Below are positions 1-6,188 of a stretch of 7,519 nucleotides of DNA, piece after piece; positions within the stretch are counted from its first letter, which is position 1, and every line of letters begins with the position of its first letter. The translations under genes and the position numbers were made by a program. Origin of the DNA: Hyphomicrobiales bacterium (GTDB lineage Bacteria > Pseudomonadota > Alphaproteobacteria > Rhizobiales > JAUVMS01). The DNA lies in contig JAUVMS010000156.1 in the NCBI GenBank assembly GCA_030600135.1, positions 1 through 7,519 on the forward strand. The letters are read 5' to 3'. The notes beneath the pieces are model-generated. The model was not told the origin of the DNA, did not search any database, and saw nothing but the letters and a program-made list of their open reading frames with translations.

Positions 1-163
1 CCTCATCGATATATGCCTGTACCCATGCCGGCCGTCTGCCACGTCCACTCCACGTAAGATCGGTCTCTGGATCACGATATTTTGGCGGCGCTTTTGAGCC
101 TGGCTTTGCTCCCTTTGCCGTACCAAACAGCTCGTGGATGTCAAATCCTAAATACTTTATGAC
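1..163 (-). pseudogene. H-NS family DNA-binding protein, C-terminal remnant (runs off left edge)
   Basis: Read on the minus strand, the frame with codon 4-2 encodes a linker (LGFDIHELFG, then a Lys/Gly/Pro-rich stretch) followed by the H-NS C-terminal DNA-binding motif (KYRDPETDLTWSGRGRRPAW). The TWSGRGRxPxW core is the AT-hook-like loop that H-NS proteins insert in the minor groove. Family members normally have about 50-60 residues of charged coiled coil before this part, used for dimerisation. Here the frame upstream of about 157 reads unrelated residues, meets a TAA stop at 208-206, and offers no ATG, GTG, TTG or CTG codon between. The neighbouring frames upstream do not resemble the missing half either. 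The C-terminal end lies outside the window. I infer an N-terminally truncated remnant, perhaps cut by a rearrangement at the edge of the repeat-bearing stretch to its right. The family call is firm; that it is a dead gene is likely but not proven. Confidence 0.82.
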
Positions 164-278
164 AAAAAAAATTGATCGCGTGATACTTACTATGACTTCA
201 AATATTTATTGCATGCACACATCAAGACTCGACGCAACCAATCAATACTTGCGGGTCTGCTTTTGGCGGAGTCACTTT

Positions 279-342
279 CAGGGACGTTTTTTCCCTGTTA
301 GCTGATCTGAATTCCCTGTTATGGGTTCAAAAATTCCCTGTT
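279..342. repeat. Cluster of TTCCCTG repeats, about two helical turns apart
   Basis: TCCCTG occurs at 292-297, 313-318 and 335-340. The start-to-start spacing is 21 and 22 bases, so the copies lie on the same face of the DNA. An inverted copy (CAGGGA) at 279-284 forms a small dyad with the first. The second and third copies share the longer core ATTCCCTGTT. The regular spacing suggests a protein-binding array or the end of a mobile element; the sequence does not show which. Confidence 0.6.
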
Positions 343-407
343 TTTGAAATTTGAGAATCTACTTTAACCTATTGAAAAACAGGATTTAACTGCGAATGAG
401 GTTCGCC

Positions 408-422
408 AAAAAGGCCCTTTTT
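408..422. repeat. 15-bp palindrome, A5GG-C-CCT5
   Basis: A perfect dyad with seven bases in each arm around one central C. It lies between the direct TTCCCTG copies and the large inverted repeat. As RNA it would fold poorly, because the loop must consume the GC pairs, so a protein-binding site is at least as likely as a terminator. Confidence 0.45.
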
Positions 423-438
423 CGTCAATTTTCCCGGT

Positions 439-462
439 AAATTCCCTGAAAACAGGGAATTT
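439..462. repeat. Perfect 10-bp inverted repeat AAATTCCCTG / CAGGGAATTT
   Basis: The arms at 439-448 and 453-462 are exact reverse complements around an AAAA spacer and contain the same TTCCCTG core as the upstream direct repeats. It could form a stable hairpin in DNA or RNA on either strand. No T-run follows on the plus strand, so it is not a standard intrinsic terminator. It is more consistent with a dimeric binding site or a mobile-element feature. Confidence 0.65.
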
Positions 463-629
463 GACACCAGAGACGGGTTCGCAGCGGACTGCATGCACCA
501 CCATTCTTGCTTGTGCGTTGCCGACTGCCAAACTGCCATCCCCAGACGGCATTATCCGCTCAAAAGCCTTAGTGGTCGTCGCCGTTTGCTCCCCACTGAA
601 AGTTTGCAAATCAATATCGGCTATGCACC

Positions 630-659
630 TCGTCAAGCATTGCCCTGAATTGGTATAAT
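630..659 (+). promoter_or_regulatory. Putative extended -10 promoter for the MORN gene
   Basis: The sequence TGGTATAAT at 651-659 is a perfect TATAAT hexamer preceded by the TGn extension. A weak -35 element (TCGTCA, four of six matches to TTGACA) sits at 630-635, 18 bases upstream. The transcript would start near 665-667 and leave an untranslated leader of about 145 bases before the ATG at 811. No other promoter-like sequence in this AT-rich leader is as good, but several AT-rich hexamers lie further downstream. Confidence 0.45.
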
Positions 660-665
660 CATCAC

Positions 666-675
666 ACACATGTGT
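666..675. promoter_or_regulatory. Palindrome ACACATGTGT at the predicted transcription start
   Basis: A perfect 10-bp dyad placed 6 bases after the -10 hexamer, overlapping the expected start point. A repressor bound here would block initiation. No regulator gene for it is visible in the window, so the operator role is inferred from position only. Confidence 0.35.
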
Positions 676-810
676 TTGAGATGTTCTCTCGAATACAGAT
701 TGATTACTGATGTTATTTTCATCGACATAAGATTAAACAATGTGGTTTTCTGCTTACATGTCCCAAGAGATCTCGAAATCTTGAACACAAATCGGATGGA
801 GTAAGTGTTT

Positions 811-1644
811 ATGCATTTGTCTGGCATCAAGAGGGGGATCTTGGCGGCCACATTCTGTATGAGCTTGCCCGCTGTCGCGCCCGCAGACACCTGGATCAAA
901 GCATCGAACATGGATTGCAGGATCTGGTCGAGCGCTGAGGAGGCCGCCAAGGACACAGCGACCTGGACAGGGATCTGCTCGGAAGGCCGTGCCGCCGGAT
1001 CTGGCAGGCTCGATTGGTTTGTCGATGGCAAGCTTTGGGGCCGCTACGAAGGCGAAATGTCGGCCGGCAGACTCAATGGCCGTGGTGTGCTCCACATCCA
1101 GATGGACAACGGTGGCGTCGATGTCATTGACGGCACTTTCGACGACGGCGAACCGGTCGGCGTCGTCAGCTTCAGGGGCGCAAACGGCGATCGTTTCAAG
1201 GGCGAGCTTAAGTCCGGTGCTCCCGACGGCTATGGCACGTTCGAGGACAAGGAAGGTAATGTCTTTGATGGCTATTTCGTCGCCGGCCAGCCACAATCGG
1301 GCTTTGCCAAATCCGTTAGCGGCGAGGAGTACCTCGGAGAATTCAAGAATGGCGAACGTCACGGCGAAGGCGTTCTAATCAAGACCGATGGTGAGCTCTA
1401 TGCCGGCCAGTTCGAGGCGGGCATTGCCTCGGGCCTCGGTAGACTTGCTGACAACGAGGGCGGCATTTTTGTTGGCCAATTCGCAAACGGCGCGCCCGAC
1501 GGCTACGGCACATATGTCGGAGCTGATGGAACAACGGCCCAAGGTCGCATCAAGGATGGCAAGCCCGATGGCCTGCTGCTGATCACGACGCCCGACGGCA
1601 AACAGTCCGTTGAAACCTGGCAAGGGGGAAGGAAAGTCAAATGA
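811..1644 (+). CDS. Secreted MORN-repeat protein
   Basis: A 277-residue protein with a signal peptide: a short basic start (Lys7, Arg8), a hydrophobic core at about 9-23, and a likely signal peptidase I site after APA (Ala25), giving a periplasmic or surface protein. The mature part opens with a short region containing Cys36 and Cys56, which could form a disulfide. It continues as about eight or nine MORN-type repeats (pattern YxGxFxxGxxxGxGxxxxxxG), for example YEGEMSAGRLNGRG, YLGEFKNGERHGEG and FVGQFANGAPDGYG. MORN repeats build elongated beta-hairpin surfaces that bind proteins or lipids. I chose ATG 811 because GGAG at 798-801 lies 9 bases before it; the in-frame GTG at 805 is only 3 bases from that site. 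The stop overlaps the start of the next gene by ATGA, so the two are probably co-translated. The family is clear; the specific role is unknown. Confidence 0.92.
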   Translation: MHLSGIKRGILAATFCMSLPAVAPADTWIKASNMDCRIWSSAEEAAKDTATWTGICSEGRAAGSGRLDWFVDGKLWGRYEGEMSAGRLNGRGVLHIQMDNGGVDVIDGTFDDGEPVGVVSFRGANGDRFKGELKSGAPDGYGTFEDKEGNVFDGYFVAGQPQSGFAKSVSGEEYLGEFKNGERHGEGVLIKTDGELYAGQFEAGIASGLGRLADNEGGIFVGQFANGAPDGYGTYVGADGTTAQGRIKDGKPDGLLLITTPDGKQSVETWQGGRKVK

Positions 1645-1949
1645 TGCGCACTCATGCGAAAAGTAGGGTGCCAGCCACCGTTACCGCGGCACTCACCATC
1701 GCTCTCATTGCAGGCTGGCCTTCGGTGTCAAATCCGGCCCACGCAGATCCTCTTGCAGGTGGCATCCAGGGCGCGATCGGCGGCGCCATCATCGGTGGCA
1801 TATTTGGTGGTGGCAGGGGAGCCGCGCGCGGTGCGGCCATTGGTGGCGTCATCGGTCTCGCCGCTGGCGCGGCCAAGGCCGAGCGACGTCGTCGCAAATG
1901 GAAAAAGCGCATGAAACGGCGCAGAGGTCGTCGCTACTATTACTATTGA
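1641..1949 (+). CDS. Small exported glycine-zipper protein with polybasic, tetra-tyrosine tail
   Basis: A 102-residue protein. A basic N-terminus and a hydrophobic segment (about 10-29) end in an AHA motif before Asp36, as in a signal peptide. Next comes a glycine zipper: Gly at 40, 44, 48, 52, 56, 60, 64, 68, 72 and 76, an unbroken ladder of GxxxG steps. Such zippers pack membrane helices tightly and occur in YMGG-like and related outer-membrane or pore-associated small proteins. The C-terminal part (82-98) has 14 Arg or Lys out of 17 residues, and the protein ends in four Tyr. It overlaps the MORN gene by four bases (ATGA), with a purine-rich AAGGAAAG just upstream; ATG 1644 is an equally possible start. 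I infer an envelope protein working with the MORN protein. The basic tail could bind lipopolysaccharide, phospholipid or nucleic acid; this is not shown by the sequence. Confidence 0.88.
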   Translation: MMRTHAKSRVPATVTAALTIALIAGWPSVSNPAHADPLAGGIQGAIGGAIIGGIFGGGRGAARGAAIGGVIGLAAGAAKAERRRRKWKKRMKRRRGRRYYYY

Positions 1950-2004
1950 TCGCCTGCAACGGTGGCCGACGGCTGTCCGCCCGAGCGGCGAGCCCGCTGC
2001 TTGC

Positions 2005-2376
2005 TCAGTGCTCCACATCCTCGAGCACAGCCTTGTAATGGATCTCCCGCATGCCGATCGCCCGCGCGATATCGCCCAGCTTCTTGCGCTCTTGGGCGGC
2101 GACTTTGCCGTCTGAGATGAGCACGCGGTAGGTCGCCTTGATGAGCTGCTCCTTGGTCTCGATGTCGAGCTCATTCTTGACATCGCGAAGGTACGGCAAG
2201 GCTTGAAAGCTCCCGTCGCGCCGGGCCTCGGCCGCCGACACGACCTCATCGGGCGAAATCGCCTCGTTCGTCACTTCGTGATAAATCTCGCAGACGTGTT
2301 CGATCTCACATTGATCCAAAATTTCATCGGCCTCAGCCATGGAGACCATGGCACGCAGGACAGCCTCCTTGGTCAT
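2005..2376 (-). CDS. TerB-like helical domain protein
   Basis: A 123-residue all-helical, cytoplasmic protein with no signal peptide. It contains two copies of the TerB-type acidic motif: AD-x6-E near the N-terminus (Asp17, Glu24) and SDGKVAAQE in the second half (Asp89, Glu96), followed by a typical RKKLGDIARAIGM helix. In TerB proteins the paired acidic motifs bind metal ions. The first copy here has Glu in place of the usual Gly after Asp. I chose ATG 2376 because GGAGGA (complement of 2381-2386) lies 4 bases upstream; the longer in-frame ATG at 2415 has no such site. It lies about 140 bases downstream of the peptidase gene in the same direction, so it may share its transcript or have its own promoter. 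No other ter gene is visible, so tellurite resistance should not be assumed. Single TerB-like proteins of this type have poorly defined roles. Confidence 0.83.
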   Translation of the reverse strand: MTKEAVLRAMVSMAEADEILDQCEIEHVCEIYHEVTNEAISPDEVVSAAEARRDGSFQALPYLRDVKNELDIETKEQLIKATYRVLISDGKVAAQERKKLGDIARAIGMREIHYKAVLEDVEH

Positions 2377-2516
2377 GCGTTCCTCCGCTGGTTGCGAAGT
2401 CCAAATACTCATCATCGCGAGCTTATGACGCCAAGGCCCAATCAGCCAAGCCCATCATCTCCCTATTGACTAACGTGTGCTATTGGTCGCGGGAACTCGT
2501 GACTTGGTTCAATCGC

Positions 2517-4508
2517 TCAGTTTGCTTCAACCGTCATCTTCGTCAAGGCGTCCACCACGCCTGGCACATGGCCGGCTCCCTCGGGCACCGTCAGGCTGGA
2601 ATTGGCGAAATCATCGCCGATCGGTTCCGCCACCCCGCCGAGCTGTGCAGCAAAAAACGCCTCAACGACGGCAAAAAAGGACAGCCGGTTCTCCGGGCGG
2701 GCGAACCCGTGGCCCTCGTCGGGATAAAGCGCATAGGTCACGGCAAGTCCCTTGGCCTTCATCTCGTCGACGATTTGATCGGACTCGGCCTGTTTGACCC
2801 GCGGGTCGTTTGCACCCTGTCCGATGAGCAGTGGCTTTGCGATGGCGTCTGCCTTGTGCAAGGGCGAGCGTGCCTTGAGCAGCGCGAGGCCCTCCGGCGT
2901 GCGCGGATCGCCGACGCGGCGTGCGAGGTTTTCAAAGAAGGCCTTCCAGTATGGCGGCACGGTTGCGAGCAGAGTTTCCAAGTTCGACGGCCCGACGATA
3001 TCGACGCCGCAGCAAAACACCTCGGGCGTGAACGCCAGGCCCGCAAGCGTCGCGTAGCCACCGTATGATCCGCCCATGATCGCGATTTTCTCGCGCGTCG
3101 TGATCCCCTGCTCGATCGCCCAATCGACGGCATCGAGCAGGTCGTCATGCATCTTGCGGCCCCACTCCAAATCGCCGGCATTGACGAAGCTTTTGCCGAA
3201 TCCGGTCGAGCCGCGGAAGTTGACGGACAACACGGCATAGCCGCGGTCGGTGAGCCATTGATGGTAGGAATTGAAGCCGTATTCGTCGCGCGACCAGGGT
3301 CCGCCATGGACGACGAGCACCATCGGCACCGGCGCGTCGGGGCGGTCGTGGGTTTCGGACGGCGGCGCTGTGACATCGCCGGGTAGGGTGAGATAGGAAA
3401 CCAGTTCGAGCCCGTCACGCGAGGGGATGACAACTGGATACATCGGCCTCAGCGTTTCGTCCTCGAGCTCCGGGCGTGACGAAAACAGCCGCGCAAGTCC
3501 GCGCTCGCGACGGTCATAGAGGTGGTAGGTTCCAGGCTCTTGGGCGCCACTCGCTGAGATGACCCAAAAGGTGTCGTCCTTGTTGCGCCCGGTTATCGCG
3601 ATTTCGCCGTCGAGTTCGCCCTGAAGAAACTCCAAGTCGCCCGCGACAGCGTCGCCAACGGGTGTCCACTTGAGTTTCAGGTCGTTGACGCCGTAGGCTT
3701 CCACAACCTGGCGTGTCGGATGGCGGATGAGCCGGCTCACGTTCGCCCTGTCGTGGGCACCCATGAGGACTTCGCTGTTGTCGGCCCAGTTGCGCCGCAT
3801 CAGTGCCGCTGTATCGCGACCGAGCGAACTCAACATATGGAAATGCTTGCCGTCGGTCTCGAAGCCCAAAACCTGTGTGACGAGATAATCCTCATGGTCG
3901 ATATGCAGCATTTCCTCGAAGGCGCCGTCGACGCACTTGAAGACCTTGCGCCCACCCTCTGGCAGGCTCTTTTCCGCCATCCGAACGACCAGCGCATCGT
4001 CCAGCGTGACCCCTGAGTACTCTGCCTCGTTGAGAAACGAGAGTTCACGCTCGCCGCTCGCGAGGTCGACACAATAGATGTCGTGCCATGAGGCATCACG
4101 GTCGTTGAGGCCAATCGCAATGGTTCCCGGCCGGCTCCAACTGACGCCATAGACCCGGCCCGCGACGCCATCGATCGGCGTCAGGTCCCGCTCGCTCCCG
4201 GCATCATGGTCGACCGCATAGACGTGCCAATTCTCGTCCCCTTCGCGATCCTGCATGTAGAGCAAATGCCGGCCATCACGGGCCCAGGCGTACATCCGAA
4301 TGCCGCGCCCCCGGTCATCGGTGATGCATCGCGCCTCGCTCGGCGCAAGACGGGGCGCGATCCAAAGGTTGAGCACGCCGTCCTTGGGCGCCAGCCAGGA
4401 AAGCGTCTCGCCGTCCGGCGAAATGCGGCACATTGTATGCGTGGGATTGCCAAAGAGACGCCGACGGGCGATGAGGCGGCGCTCGCCCGCTGGGACGGCA
4501 TGTGTCAT
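2517..4508 (-). CDS. S9-family serine peptidase (prolyl oligopeptidase / acylaminoacyl-peptidase type)
   Basis: A 663-residue cytoplasmic enzyme of usual family length. The first about 360 residues form a beta-propeller-type domain (repeated patterns such as ISPDGETLSWLAP and WARDGRHLLYMQD) that restricts access to the active site. The rest is an alpha/beta-hydrolase domain. The oxyanion region VVHGGPW lies near His401. The nucleophile is Ser481 in GGSYGGY, with Asp568 in GANDPRV and His600 in DEGHGF completing the triad, so it should be active on short peptides. The C-terminal tail resembles close homologues (AEPIGDDF followed by a short extension). No signal peptide is seen. I prefer ATG 4508 because the product then starts a few residues before the conserved RRRLFGNP segment; ATG 4553 would add 15 residues, and neither has a strong ribosome-binding site. 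The DUF4242 gene ends 58 bases upstream on the same strand, suggesting one transcript. Substrate is unknown. Confidence 0.96.
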   Translation of the reverse strand: MTHAVPAGERRLIARRRLFGNPTHTMCRISPDGETLSWLAPKDGVLNLWIAPRLAPSEARCITDDRGRGIRMYAWARDGRHLLYMQDREGDENWHVYAVDHDAGSERDLTPIDGVAGRVYGVSWSRPGTIAIGLNDRDASWHDIYCVDLASGERELSFLNEAEYSGVTLDDALVVRMAEKSLPEGGRKVFKCVDGAFEEMLHIDHEDYLVTQVLGFETDGKHFHMLSSLGRDTAALMRRNWADNSEVLMGAHDRANVSRLIRHPTRQVVEAYGVNDLKLKWTPVGDAVAGDLEFLQGELDGEIAITGRNKDDTFWVISASGAQEPGTYHLYDRRERGLARLFSSRPELEDETLRPMYPVVIPSRDGLELVSYLTLPGDVTAPPSETHDRPDAPVPMVLVVHGGPWSRDEYGFNSYHQWLTDRGYAVLSVNFRGSTGFGKSFVNAGDLEWGRKMHDDLLDAVDWAIEQGITTREKIAIMGGSYGGYATLAGLAFTPEVFCCGVDIVGPSNLETLLATVPPYWKAFFENLARRVGDPRTPEGLALLKARSPLHKADAIAKPLLIGQGANDPRVKQAESDQIVDEMKAKGLAVTYALYPDEGHGFARPENRLSFFAVVEAFFAAQLGGVAEPIGDDFANSSLTVPEGAGHVPGVVDALTKMTVEAN

Positions 4509-4566
4509 AGAAGCTTTCTCACAAAGTTGTAACGGCCCGAATGATTTCGGCATTATTCGGCTGAGT

Positions 4567-4842
4567 TCAAGATCCGGCGGTCGTCGGGTCGATCATCTTT
4601 GAGATTTCGATCACGCGCGTCGCCGGAAACCCGCTTAGTTCAGCGTGTTTGTGAACGACGGATTCATCCGTTGCAAGATAAACGCAAAATGTGCGGTCGT
4701 CCGCCACATAGGACTGGACCCACTGCACGTCCGGCGCCAACTGGGCGAGCACTTCGTTGGATTTGGCCGCCGCTTCGCGAAGTTGTTCGCGCTCCAAGCT
4801 GCCGACCGCCGGGATCTCGCGCTCGATCATGAATTTCCGCAT
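4567..4842 (-). CDS. DUF4242 domain protein (SCO4226-like)
   Basis: A 91-residue single-domain protein. It matches the DUF4242 pattern along its whole length: FMIEREIP at the start, WVQSYVADD in the middle, then FCVYLATDE (with Cys53), a conserved HAELSGFPATRV segment (His66) and a terminal IDPTTAG. The family has a ferredoxin-like alpha/beta fold, and the Streptomyces member SCO4226 was described as a nickel-binding protein; whether this one binds metal is unknown. The start is well supported: AGGAGGA (complement of 4848-4854) sits 5 bases before the ATG. It is the first gene of the minus-strand block and is followed by the S9 peptidase after a short gap. It has no signal peptide or membrane segment. 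Confidence 0.92.
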   Translation of the reverse strand: MRKFMIEREIPAVGSLEREQLREAAAKSNEVLAQLAPDVQWVQSYVADDRTFCVYLATDESVVHKHAELSGFPATRVIEISKMIDPTTAGS

Positions 4843-4971
4843 AGTTTCCTCCTCTAATGCTTATTGTGTCGTGCCCGCCAGCCTACCCCCATCGGGCCCT
4901 GTCGTCAGGCTTAGAATTCTCGTTTCATAAGTGTCTTCACGTTGTCCGAGTGTCTTGTACTGGTGGGATTG

Positions 4972-4987
4972 CCGGTCGTTTGACCGG
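4972..4987. repeat. Hairpin CCGGTC-GTTT-GACCGG
   Basis: A perfect 6-bp GC-rich stem with a 4-base loop. It is nested inside an outer pair of complementary arms, CTGGTG (4960-4965) and CACCAG (5003-5008). No T-run directly follows, so I read it as an operator or leader structure rather than a terminator. Confidence 0.45.
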
Positions 4988-4997
4988 AACTTCTTTG

Positions 4998-5007
4998 TGG
5001 TGCACCA
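4998..5007. repeat. 10-bp palindrome TGGTGCACCA
   Basis: A perfect dyad upstream of the ELM1-family gene and overlapping the right arm of the outer inverted repeat that starts at 4960. The form suits binding by a dimeric regulator; no regulator is encoded nearby. Confidence 0.35.
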
Positions 5008-5071
5008 GACCAACACGCAAGCGTTCGCGCAACCTGCTTGGCGCATGCTCGGCCAGCGGGGCCCGGACCTG

Positions 5072-5092
5072 GCAAGCAGAGCATTTGCTTGC
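5072..5092. repeat. Hairpin GCAAGCA / TGCTTGC with 7-base loop
   Basis: A perfect 7-bp stem about 70 bases before the ELM1-family start codon, followed closely by the palindrome GCAATTGC at 5102-5109. If transcription begins upstream, it would lie in the 5' leader of that mRNA. Confidence 0.4.
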
Positions 5093-5159
5093 GACAAGCA
5101 GGCAATTGCGGCGGCGCAACAAACAGGTTACCCCGTAACTCGCCACAGGATGGAGCGAC

Positions 5160-6188
5160 ATGGCGCAGCGCAAAATACTGCTCTTATCGGACGGTCGCCC
5201 GGGCCATTATCACCTGGCAGAAGGCGTTGTCGCCGCGCTTGAGCGCCTGGCCCCGGTCGATCTCACGAAAGTCGACGTTCACCGCCGCCGTCTGATGCCG
5301 GGCAAGGTCATGCGCAGTCTTTTGGCGCGCGGTGCCACACCCGAGCGGCTGCTGGCACTAGGCTACGGTATCGCGGCCGATCGTTTGCCCGAGGCCGATC
5401 TCATCATCTCTGGCGGCGGCGACACCCTGATTGCCAACATCGCCGCGGCTCGCCAGCTTGCGGCAAGCAACATCTATTGTGGCTCGGTCAAAAAAGTTCC
5501 GCCCGAACACTTCACCCTCATTGTCTCGTCCTATGCCCGTCATGCCGACCTGCCGCGCCACCTCGTTACTCTGAAGCCCAACCGCATGGATCCGGACGTG
5601 CTCGGCCGCCCAAACGTGGTGCCGACGTTCGGTCCGACCAACCCGCCGCGGCTTGCTGCCCTCCTCGTCGGTGGCAATTCGGGTTTGTTTCGCTATTCGC
5701 AGTCCGAATGGCGTGCGCTCGTCGAATTTGTCAGTCAGGTTAACGCGGTTTGGGGCACGCGTTGGCTGATCTCGACCTCGCGGCGCACGCCGATCGAGGC
5801 CGTGGGCCTGTTCGCCGAACTCGCGCGCGACAAGGGCATCGTCAAGCAGTTCATCGACTATCGGCTTACGGGCCCCGGAACCCTGCCGCAGATTTTCAGG
5901 CTTTGCGACGTGATCGTTTGCACCGAGGATTCGAGCACCATGATCTCCGAGGCCATTTGTGCTCGCATTCCGACCGTCGGCGTCTCGCCGATTGACCACG
6001 ACTTCAAGTCCGAAGAGGCCGAATATCGCCAGTTTATGCTCGACAATGACTGGTGCCGCTTCCTGCCCATGAGCGGGCTCGAGGCGGGACTATTTGGCGA
6101 GGCCCTTCAAGCCATAAAGCCACTCCGCGAGAACCATCTCGACAAGCTTGCCCAAAGCCTCAGCGAGCGCCTGCCGGGCTTGGTTTAG
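5160..6188 (+). CDS. ELM1/GtrOC1-family protein (DUF1022), GT-B-like fold
   Basis: A 342-residue soluble protein of normal family length. Recognisable family motifs are SDGRPGH (10-16) at the first glycine loop, ISGGGDTLIANI (83-94), VGGNSGLFRY (170-179) at the start of the second Rossmann domain, STSRRTP (205-211) and CTEDSSTMISEA (254-265). The last corresponds to the sugar-nucleotide binding region of GT-B glycosyltransferases. The family is named after the plant mitochondrial fission factor ELM1. Bacterial members are common in Alphaproteobacteria, often annotated as mitochondrial fission proteins or wrongly as epimerases, and their substrates are not established. The start is supported by GGAG at 5152-5155, 4 bases before ATG. 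It is transcribed alone, divergently from the DUF4242 gene. It lacks a signal peptide and membrane segments, so an envelope-sugar role from the cytoplasmic side is possible but inferred. Confidence 0.9.
   Translation: MAQRKILLLSDGRPGHYHLAEGVVAALERLAPVDLTKVDVHRRRLMPGKVMRSLLARGATPERLLALGYGIAADRLPEADLIISGGGDTLIANIAAARQLAASNIYCGSVKKVPPEHFTLIVSSYARHADLPRHLVTLKPNRMDPDVLGRPNVVPTFGPTNPPRLAALLVGGNSGLFRYSQSEWRALVEFVSQVNAVWGTRWLISTSRRTPIEAVGLFAELARDKGIVKQFIDYRLTGPGTLPQIFRLCDVIVCTEDSSTMISEAICARIPTVGVSPIDHDFKSEEAEYRQFMLDNDWCRFLPMSGLEAGLFGEALQAIKPLRENHLDKLAQSLSERLPGLV

Larger units (their letters stand above)
158..629. other. Gene-free, AT-rich stretch carrying the repeat cluster
   Basis: No frame here gives a protein with recognisable domains or coding-like composition. 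The open frames present on both strands (about 65-130 residues) cross the inverted repeats, use rare residues heavily and lack good ribosome-binding sites. The stretch holds the TTCCCTG repeats, the A5GG-C-CCT5 palindrome and two copies of TGCATGCAC (210-218 and 490-498). It separates an H-NS remnant from intact genes, which fits a decayed mobile element or a rearrangement scar, but no transposase fragment or terminal repeat was identified. Confidence 0.5.
4858..5159. other. Divergent intergenic region with several dyads
   Basis: About 300 bases between the outward-facing DUF4242 and ELM1-family genes. It should hold promoters for both. No frame looks like a protein. No strong -35/-10 pair could be named on either strand. 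The region instead contains four separate short inverted repeats between 4960 and 5109, listed individually below. Confidence 0.55.

Noticed and set aside
279..462. CRISPR array
   Set aside because: The repeats are only 6-10 bases, occur in both orientations and have irregular wider spacing. No cas gene is present.
364..669. A 101-codon minus-strand frame through the left repeat region
   Set aside because: It crosses the perfect inverted repeat, has no ribosome-binding site and no domain. Its C-terminal residues are simply the translated repeat.
805..813. GTG at 805 as the start of the MORN gene
   Set aside because: GGAG is only 3 bases before it; ATG 811 has a 9-base spacing and gives a normal signal peptide.
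754..1362. A 202-codon open frame on the minus strand opposite the MORN gene
   Set aside because: The plus strand encodes a coherent signal peptide and MORN repeats. The antisense frame has no recognisable domain and is expected by chance in GC-rich coding DNA.
1984..1998. Intrinsic terminator between the convergent glycine-zipper and TerB-like genes (AGCGG / CCGCT)
   Set aside because: The stem is only 5 bp and no T-run follows on either strand.
2005..2376. Tellurite-resistance function for the TerB-like protein
   Set aside because: No terC, terD, terZ or similar gene is in the window, and the TerB fold alone does not imply tellurite resistance.
2466..3068. A 200-codon plus-strand frame opposite the S9 peptidase
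   Set aside because: It is antisense to the catalytic domain with its triad and has no domain of its own.
5160..6188. Annotation as a nucleoside-sugar epimerase or MurG
   Set aside because: The motifs SDGRPGH, STSRRTP and TEDSSTMISEA are those of the ELM1/DUF1022 family. The epimerase-type TGxxGxxG and YxxxK signatures are absent.
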